Shown piece after piece: positions 6,340 to 10,588 of a stretch of 10,588 nt of DNA (position 1 is the stretch's first letter; the number at the start of each line of letters is the position of its first letter). The notes below the pieces were generated by a model that worked only from the letters and a program-made list of their open reading frames with translations, did not search any database and was not told the origin of the DNA. A program made the translations under genes and the position numbers. This stretch comes from JBBDIP01 sp964602455 (GTDB lineage: Bacteria; Bacillota; Sulfobacillia; Fermentithermobacillales; Fermentithermobacillaceae). The DNA is taken from the NCBI GenBank assembly GCA_964602455.1, contig CAZRRG010000079.1, positions 1-10,588 of the forward strand. The letters run 5' to 3'.

Positions 6340-7836
6340 ATGGGTTTCGAGGCTTTGTTTGTGACGAACCGTAGCCACCTGCCCACAGGCGGTGTGGTCG
6401 AAGAACACGGAAAAGGCGGGACCACAGGCTCGGAAGGCGCCTTTGGGCTTGTCATGTCCATGGCTCTGGCAGCAATGAACAGCGGGGGGACGCAGATCGC
6501 CGGCGGGGGGCTGGAGGACTGTGCTGCGGGCATTGCCGGCACTGGAGTTGAGGACAGCGCGGTATCGTCAGTACTGGTGGAGACACAGATGCCTCCGGGA
6601 GACACGATGGCGTCTGCCGAGGCGGTTCATCTACCCGAGACGGGCTGGACCTTTACCGAAGACATAAGTCCGCCGTCCCCGGCGCGTATGGCTGGACCGG
6701 TCGAAGCCGCAGCCGCGGCAGAAACCGGGGGCCAATCGGAAGTAACTGCGGAACTGGACCGCCTGGTTACGGGCGCTCCCATTCCACCTGGTCCGTCCCA
6801 CACACACGACTACACTCAGCCTGGTGCAGCCGCGTCTTTGGGTCGCGCCTTTACCGGCGTAGGCGCGCTCACATCGGCAACCGCAACCCGCGAAGCGGCG
6901 GAGGCGCCGGTGTATGGACATCCATCCGACACCATAGCTACCAGCACGGGCGCCGCCATCACCCGCATAGCGGTTGAGGGTAGCTTCCAGGCACAGCCGG
7001 AACCGGTTGCATCCGGGCACGGACTACCGCTGCTCGATGGGGGGAGCCGGACAGGTCCGGCGTTTGAGGCGTCGTTGCCGGATCAGGCTTCGGCCAACGC
7101 GACCGCCCAGACCGCCGGGAACCACGGACAGGCAGTTAACTCCGCGGTGTCGCCCGTGGGAGCCGGTCTGGCCACCACTGAGGGTATCGACAGTGTCCGG
7201 GAAGGCCGGAACTTCGCCGCTTCCTCGAATCCAGGCGCTGAGCGAGTGGAGACCTTGGAAGAAGACATGGGCTTCGAAGACCTTGAACCGGTGGCAGCGG
7301 AGGAGCCCGGCGCGGCCGCACTTCCCGCGGTGGATGGTGTGGAAGCCGCGTTGAGGGCGATCGAATCTTCCGCAAAGCCGGAAGCTGCGGCGAGCGCCGC
7401 GGATGTCGACTCCCCGTCAGATGGGAACCCGATCCGTAACGCAAGAGAGATCGCCGAAACGCTCCTTCGTGAGTCCCTGAAGAAGCTGCCGCGCAGCGTC
7501 GAGATACGTCTTGACCCGCCTCAGTTGGGCAGCGTGACAGCGCTTCTCTCCCAGAGAGGCCAGGATGTGACGGTGAAGCTAGTCGCCCGCAGCAGCGATG
7601 CGCAGCGCGCGCTTGAGAACGCGACAGAAGACCTCGCGCGCGCCCTCTCCGAGAAGGGACTGACGCTCGCCGGTTTTTCGGTTGACCCCGGATACAGCGG
7701 CGAAAAGGGTCGCGAGCATAGGCCGAGTTCGGAGAGAACGTCCGCGTCCAGGTATCCGAGGATGGCGATGCCGGTGGGTGTCGCGGGAATCCAGGCGTCA
7801 GGTCAGCCGGTCGGCGCATTCAGCTGGCTGGCGTAG
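6340..7836 (+). CDS. fliK: Flagellar hook-length control protein FliK
   Basis: FliK is the secreted molecular ruler that measures hook length and switches the export gate from hook to filament substrates. The 498-residue product has a long Ala/Gly/Thr/Glu/Pro-rich N-terminal region (about 1-360) with little predicted fold. This is as expected for the ruler part, which is not conserved by sequence. The C-terminal hook-length/switch domain (about 370-455) is recognisable: LPRSVEIRLDPPQLGSVTAL (382-401), with the family LxPxxLGxV core at 391-399. It is followed by VTVKLVARSSDAQRALENAT and an L-x-x-x-G-L-x-L-x-x-F-x-V segment. The tail after 455 is Arg/Ser-rich. The start is ATG 6340, five bases after the fliJ stop. 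The second in-frame candidate (TTG 6355) would lose five residues. Placement between fliJ and flgD is standard. Confidence 0.92.
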   Translation: MGFEALFVTNRSHLPTGGVVEEHGKGGTTGSEGAFGLVMSMALAAMNSGGTQIAGGGLEDCAAGIAGTGVEDSAVSSVLVETQMPPGDTMASAEAVHLPETGWTFTEDISPPSPARMAGPVEAAAAAETGGQSEVTAELDRLVTGAPIPPGPSHTHDYTQPGAAASLGRAFTGVGALTSATATREAAEAPVYGHPSDTIATSTGAAITRIAVEGSFQAQPEPVASGHGLPLLDGGSRTGPAFEASLPDQASANATAQTAGNHGQAVNSAVSPVGAGLATTEGIDSVREGRNFAASSNPGAERVETLEEDMGFEDLEPVAAEEPGAAALPAVDGVEAALRAIESSAKPEAAASAADVDSPSDGNPIRNAREIAETLLRESLKKLPRSVEIRLDPPQLGSVTALLSQRGQDVTVKLVARSSDAQRALENATEDLARALSEKGLTLAGFSVDPGYSGEKGREHRPSSERTSASRYPRMAMPVGVAGIQASGQPVGAFSWLA

Positions 7837-7866
7837 CAAGAGCAATCGAGAAAGGAGGCAAAGACA

Positions 7867-8316
7867 GTGGCAGTTTCCGGAGTTGGCGGTGTCAACGGTT
7901 CCTCGTACTCATCGAGTCGCGCGACAACGTCTGGGATATCAGTAGACGCCTTGCAGGACCAGTTCATGACTATCCTGCTTGCGCAGCTCAGATACCAGGA
8001 CCCCATGGCGCCCATGCAGGAGAAGGACTTCTTCGGCCAGATGGCCCAGTTCACCTCGGCCACTTCGATAGGCGAGATGAACAAGAAGATGGACCTTCTG
8101 GTTCAGAGCTTCAGCCAGTCACAGGTGAGCCAGAACCTGCTTGCGGCATCAAACCTGATCGGCAAGGCATTCACCGCCGTGACGGACTACGGGCTGGTGG
8201 ACGGTATCGTGGACGCCGTTGCTCTCCTGGATGGCAGGGTTCACGTGAAGTCCGGCAACTTGCTGGTGCCGACTGAAGACCTGCTCGCGATAGGAGTGGC
8301 GGAGTATGCAGGTTAG
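7867..8316 (+). CDS. flgD: Flagellar hook-capping (scaffold) protein FlgD, short form
   Basis: FlgD caps the growing hook and guides FlgE polymerisation; it is needed for hook assembly but not kept in the finished organelle. The 149-residue product has the diagnostic N-terminal block FMTILLAQLRYQDPMAPM (33-50), then FFGQMAQFTSATSIGEMNKK (55-74). A short C-terminal part (LIGKAFTA, 97-104, with a small beta-rich stretch to 145) follows. It lacks the large Ig-like/Tudor-like C-terminal region of enterobacterial FlgD (about 230 residues), as is common in Firmicutes. The GTG at 7867 has the good ribosome binding site AAAGGAGG (7851-7858) 8 bases upstream. The stop lies inside the next gene, an 11-base overlap, so the two are translationally coupled. 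Confidence 0.94.
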   Translation: MAVSGVGGVNGSSYSSSRATTSGISVDALQDQFMTILLAQLRYQDPMAPMQEKDFFGQMAQFTSATSIGEMNKKMDLLVQSFSQSQVSQNLLAASNLIGKAFTAVTDYGLVDGIVDAVALLDGRVHVKSGNLLVPTEDLLAIGVAEYAG

Positions 8317-8698
8317 GGTAATCGACCACAAAACGGCGATAAGGGGGCCACAGGCTCCAGGGGCGTCACGACCGCCGCAGAGTCAGGGACCGGTTAAGAG
8401 CCCCAGTTTCGCCGAGGTCTTGGGGCAGGAGCAGAAGAGAGTCAGTTTCTCCAAGCACGCTGAGGAGCGACTCCAGTCATCGGGACAGGTAATGGACGCA
8501 AGCCGGATGGCGCAACTCGAAGACGCGATGGACATCGCTTCGTCCAAAGGAGCCCGCTCGACGCTGGTCCTCATGAAGGGGATGGCGCTGGTGGTGGCCC
8601 CGCAGTCCAGGACCGTAGTCACGGTGATACCCGAAGACAGGATGAAGGAGAACGTGTTCACCGCAATAGATAGCGCGGTGATAGTGGACCGGCAGTAG
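8306..8698 (+). CDS. Small flagellar operon protein (TIGR02530-like), hook-region gene of unknown role
   Basis: This 130-residue protein matches what I recall of the TIGR02530 'flagellar operon protein' family, found between flgD and flgE in many Firmicutes and some other phyla. Three family blocks are visible: VSFSKHAEERL (46-56), VVAPQSRTVVTVI (96-108) and ENVFTAIDSAVIV (115-127). The first 40 residues are Pro/Gln/Ser-rich and probably disordered. There is no signal peptide or membrane segment. The biochemical role is not established. Coupling to flgD by an 11-base overlap, and position just before flgE, suggest a function in hook assembly or hook export, but that is inference. The start is ATG 8306, with GGAG at 8301-8304 very close and GGAG at 8293-8296 at a more usual distance. 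Assignment to the family is firm from motifs; the function is open. Confidence 0.88.
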   Translation: MQVRVIDHKTAIRGPQAPGASRPPQSQGPVKSPSFAEVLGQEQKRVSFSKHAEERLQSSGQVMDASRMAQLEDAMDIASSKGARSTLVLMKGMALVVAPQSRTVVTVIPEDRMKENVFTAIDSAVIVDRQ

Positions 8699-8716
8699 GC
8701 AAGACCAGATCTAGTA

Positions 8717-8798
8717 GGTTCCGGGCCGGACCCCACGGGGAGGCCAGGCGCTCCGGATAGACGGAAAGAGCGCCGGAACCCGCAAGAAGAAAGGGGTT
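8717..8798 (+). promoter_or_regulatory. Structured leader upstream of flgE: three-way junction with a possible alternative fold
   Basis: The 111-base gap before flgE (8699-8809) contains nested inverted repeats. GGTTCC (8717-8722) pairs with GGAACC (8775-8780), extendable to 8 bp as GGTTCCGG/CCGGAACC. Inside it are two hairpins. Hairpin A is GGCC (8724-8727) with GGCC (8742-8745), carrying CCC/GGG (8731-8733, 8738-8740) above. Hairpin B is GGCGCTC (8747-8753) with GAGCGCC (8768-8774). Only one base separates neighbours at the junction (8723 and 8746), and none between hairpin B and the closing strand. The same 3' strand offers AACCC (8777-8781), which can pair with GGGTT (8794-8798) overlapping the flgE ribosome binding site (AAAGGGG, 8790-8796). 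The two folds exclude each other. I do not recognise a known riboswitch class, and no c-di-GMP consensus is present. Function is inferred. Confidence 0.45.
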
Positions 8799-8809
8799 AG
8801 TGAACAAAG

Positions 8810-10111
8810 ATGATGCGTTCGCTGTTTGCGGCTGTGTCGGGTCTTCGCGCCCACCAGACCCGCATGGATGTGATAGGCAATAACGTAGCCAACGTGAACA
8901 CCCCTGGGTTCAAATCCAGCAGGGCCACGTTCCAGGAGGTCTTTAGCCAGACGCTCCGCGGCGCCAGCTCGCCCTCCGATGTATCCATGACCGAGCGGGG
9001 CGGCATGAACCCGATGCAGATCGGTCTCGGCGTCACGACGGGCAGTATTGACGTTAACCACAACTCCGGAAACCTCCAGCCGACGTCACGTATGGCCGAC
9101 GTCGCCATAGAGGGCAAGGGGTTCTTTGTTGTGCAAGACGGATCGACCCACGCCTATACCAGGGTGGGTGCGTTCGACACCGACGGCGACGGTATCCTTG
9201 TAGACTCTGAAGGCCGCAAGGTGCTGGGCTGGATCCCCGATGCGACCGGTACGATCCCGGCCGACAAGTCGGCCACCAACCTGGACCCGATCAGGATAGC
9301 CATCGGTTCCAACATGCCGGCGAAGGCTACCGCCAACATCTGGTGGGATAAGAACCTGGATGCGGAGACGCCTCTGGGGGTCGACAAGAGAGTCCCCATC
9401 TCCATCTACGACTCGCTGGGCGTCGAGCATACCCTCGAGATCATCCTGGAAAAAGCCGACGACGGGGGCTCACCGCCCAATCCCATTGCCAACACTTGGA
9501 ACTGGAGCGTGGAGATCGACGGAAACCCGGCCACCACGATGGGTCAGGGCCGCATAGTGTTCAATCCCGACGGAACACTCCAGGAGGTCCAGCAGTTTGA
9601 CGGCACAGACTGGGTAACGTGGACAACTCCAGGCCTCACATACGACCTTACAAACGGCGCCAGCGACCTCAGCATTGCGCTGCACTTCAACTCGATCACC
9701 CAGGTCGCCGGGGCGTCCAGCCTGGATGCAGGCATGATCGATGGCTGGCCCACGGGAACGCTTGAGTCCTACACCTTCGACTCCAAGGGCGTCATCTCAG
9801 GGTTCTACTCAAACGGTCAGACCAGGACGCTCGGTCAGATCGCGGTGGCCAACTTCGCGAACCCCGGCGGCCTTCAGAAGGTGGGCAAGAGCCTGTTCGT
9901 GGACTCCAACAACTCGGGACCGCCCGACATCGGCGAAGCGGGCGTCGCAGGCAGGGGTACCATCGCCCCGAGCTCGCTTGAGATGTCCAACGTGGACCTG
10001 GCCGAGGAGTTCACCCAGATGATCATCACCCAGCGTGGTTTCCAGGCAAACTCGAGGATCATCACGGTTTCGGACGAGCTGCTTCAGGAGCTCGTGAACC
10101 TTAAGAGATAG
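8810..10111 (+). CDS. flgE: Flagellar hook protein FlgE
   Basis: FlgE polymerises into the hook, the universal joint between rod and filament. The 433-residue product has the rod/hook N-terminus FAAVSGLRAHQTRMDVIGNN (6-25) followed by VANVNTPGFK (26-35). The shared D1-fold block VAIEGKGFFVVQDGS lies at 98-112. The hook-specific D2 domain spans about 160-320, with a Thr/Asp/Gly-rich surface part. The C-terminal helix block is SLEMSNVDLAEEFTQMI, then TQRGFQANSRIITVSDELLQ (389-427). The size is typical. The start is ATG 8810, with a second ATG directly after it at 8813. A TGA at 8801-8803 closes the frame upstream. The ribosome binding site AAAGGGG (8790-8796) is weak (no GGAGG) and 13 bases away. 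Together with the structured leader this hints at regulated translation. Confidence 0.97.
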   Translation: MMRSLFAAVSGLRAHQTRMDVIGNNVANVNTPGFKSSRATFQEVFSQTLRGASSPSDVSMTERGGMNPMQIGLGVTTGSIDVNHNSGNLQPTSRMADVAIEGKGFFVVQDGSTHAYTRVGAFDTDGDGILVDSEGRKVLGWIPDATGTIPADKSATNLDPIRIAIGSNMPAKATANIWWDKNLDAETPLGVDKRVPISIYDSLGVEHTLEIILEKADDGGSPPNPIANTWNWSVEIDGNPATTMGQGRIVFNPDGTLQEVQQFDGTDWVTWTTPGLTYDLTNGASDLSIALHFNSITQVAGASSLDAGMIDGWPTGTLESYTFDSKGVISGFYSNGQTRTLGQIAVANFANPGGLQKVGKSLFVDSNNSGPPDIGEAGVAGRGTIAPSSLEMSNVDLAEEFTQMIITQRGFQANSRIITVSDELLQELVNLKR

Positions 10112-10130
10112 GCGGTAACCGGCTTATAGC

Positions 10131-10167
10131 CCGGCGGGCTCGACGGTAGAGGAATCGGGCCCGCCGG
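10131..10167 (+). promoter_or_regulatory. Strong GC-rich hairpin between flgE and motA
   Basis: CCGGCGGGC (10131-10139) pairs perfectly with GCCCGCCGG (10159-10167). TCGA (10140-10143) continues against TCGG (10155-10158) with one G-U pair, giving about 13 bp with an 11-base loop (10144-10154). It begins 19 bases after the flgE stop and ends 22 bases before the motA GTG. No T-tract follows, so a classical intrinsic terminator is unlikely. It could be an mRNA 3'-end stabiliser or processing point separating hook from stator messages, or a partial terminator lowering motA transcription. The pairing is clear; the role is inferred. Confidence 0.55.
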
Positions 10168-10189
10168 ATAGCGGAACGGGGTGCAACAA

Positions 10190-10588
10190 GTGGATCTAGC
10201 AACTCTGATAGGTACCGTGGCTGTCTTCATCGTGGTCGTGATTGGCATGGCCATGGGAGGCAGCTTGCGCCCATTCTGGGAGCCCGGTTCGCTCTTCATC
10301 ACCCTGGGCGGAACCCTGTGCGCTGTCATGATGAGCTACTCAATGGAGACTTTCCTTGACACCATCAAGATATGCAAGCAGGCCTTCTTCACCAAGGAGG
10401 CCGACATAGGGGAAACGATCAACACGATAGTGAAGTTCGCTGACAAGGCAAGGCGCGAGGGTCTCCTCGCCCTGGACGAGGACGCCAACAACCTAACGGA
10501 CCCGTTCCTGCAGAAGGGAATACGTCTTGTGGTTGACGGCACCACCCAGGAGCTGCTCGGCACGCTGCAGAATGCCGCCCAGGCCGCC
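10190..10588 (+). CDS. motA: Flagellar motor stator protein MotA (5' part, cut by the window edge)
   Basis: MotA, with MotB, forms the proton- (or sodium-) driven stator that pushes on FliG. Only the first 133 residues are in the window and the frame is open at the right edge. The N-terminus MDLATLIGTV begins transmembrane segment 1 (about 4-24), followed by GGSLRPFWEPGSLFITLGGT (23-42) and transmembrane segment 2 (about 33-51). The cytoplasmic loop carries ARREGLLALDED (87-98), which holds the conserved Arg/Glu charges that face FliG. The start is GTG 10190, with GGGGTG (10178-10183) as a modest ribosome binding site 6 bases upstream. The sequence alone does not decide between MotA and its sodium-driven homologue (PomA/MotP). 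A motB partner would be expected just beyond the window. No flbD gene separates it from flgE. Confidence 0.93.
   Translation, partial: MDLATLIGTVAVFIVVVIGMAMGGSLRPFWEPGSLFITLGGTLCAVMMSYSMETFLDTIKICKQAFFTKEADIGETINTIVKFADKARREGLLALDEDANNLTDPFLQKGIRLVVDGTTQELLGTLQNAAQAA

Noticed and set aside
5922..6374. A 150-codon + strand frame overlapping fliJ and the start of fliK
   Set aside because: The product is Arg/Gly/Ser/Trp-rich with no motif. It is the shifted frame of fliJ, whose own frame has the family N-terminus and coiled coil.
7136..7819. A 227-codon open frame on the - strand opposite fliK
   Set aside because: The product is Arg/Pro/Ser-rich shadow sequence. fliK is low-complexity and GC-rich, which produces open frames by chance, and there is no ribosome binding site context of note.
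8717..8798. A c-di-GMP (GEMM) riboswitch before flgE
   Set aside because: A three-way junction and a c-di-GMP link to motility made this attractive, but the conserved CACGCACAGGGCAAACC-type and GACGCAAAGCC-type strands are not present. Only a weak resemblance (GACGGAAAG) is seen.
8800..8883. A short GTG-started frame (27 codons) overlapping the flgE start, as a possible leader peptide
   Set aside because: The ribosome binding site ends only 3 bases before this GTG, too close for good initiation. The product has no notable feature beyond two cysteines in the shifted flgE frame.
10131..10167. The flgE/motA hairpin as an intrinsic terminator
   Set aside because: The stem is strong but is followed by ATAGCGGAACGG rather than a T-run, and motA continues on the same strand 22 bases later.

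Overview
The window is one uninterrupted stretch of a flagellar (fla/che-type) operon, with every gene on the + strand. Thirteen genes are present in the order flgB, flgC, fliE, fliF, fliG, fliH, fliI, fliJ, fliK, flgD, a small 'flagellar operon protein', flgE and motA (cut by the right edge). The left edge lies at or just inside the 5' end of flgB. This order, strong AAGGAGG-type ribosome binding sites, frequent GTG/TTG starts, a short FlgD without its usual C-terminal domain, and the small TIGR02530-like gene between flgD and flgE all point to a Gram-positive (Firmicutes/Clostridia-like) bacterium. The DNA is GC-rich (roughly 60% by eye), so a high-GC Clostridia or Limnochordia-like lineage is likelier than Bacillus. 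The exact taxon cannot be fixed from this window.

Layout: 7-830 holds the proximal rod proteins FlgB and FlgC, translationally coupled. 884-1192 is FliE, the MS-ring/rod junction. 1249-4518 is FliF, FliG and FliH, which are coupled by overlapping stop and start codons and run straight into FliI (4515-5825). Together these give the MS ring, the rotor switch, and the export ATPase with its regulator. 5879-6334 is FliJ, the ATPase stalk/chaperone-escort protein. 6340-7836 is FliK, the hook-length ruler. 7867-8316 is FlgD (hook cap), 8306-8698 the small operon protein, and 8810-10111 FlgE (hook). From 10190 motA begins the stator. The genes run roughly in assembly order: rod base, MS ring and rotor, export engine, hook-length control, hook cap and hook, then stator.

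Genes are packed with overlaps or gaps under 60 bases, except at 8699-8809 and 10112-10189. No stretch over 300 bases lacks a gene. Three of the gaps carry strong RNA inverted repeats. The most elaborate lies before flgE: it can be drawn as a compact three-way junction whose 3' strand could instead pair with the flgE ribosome binding site. It is the best candidate here for an undescribed regulatory element, but it rests only on base-pairing drawn by hand. The protein content is otherwise an ordinary, intact flagellar operon. I see no mobile element, CRISPR array, tRNA or rRNA, and no novel protein system. The expected flbD gene between flgE and motA is absent.
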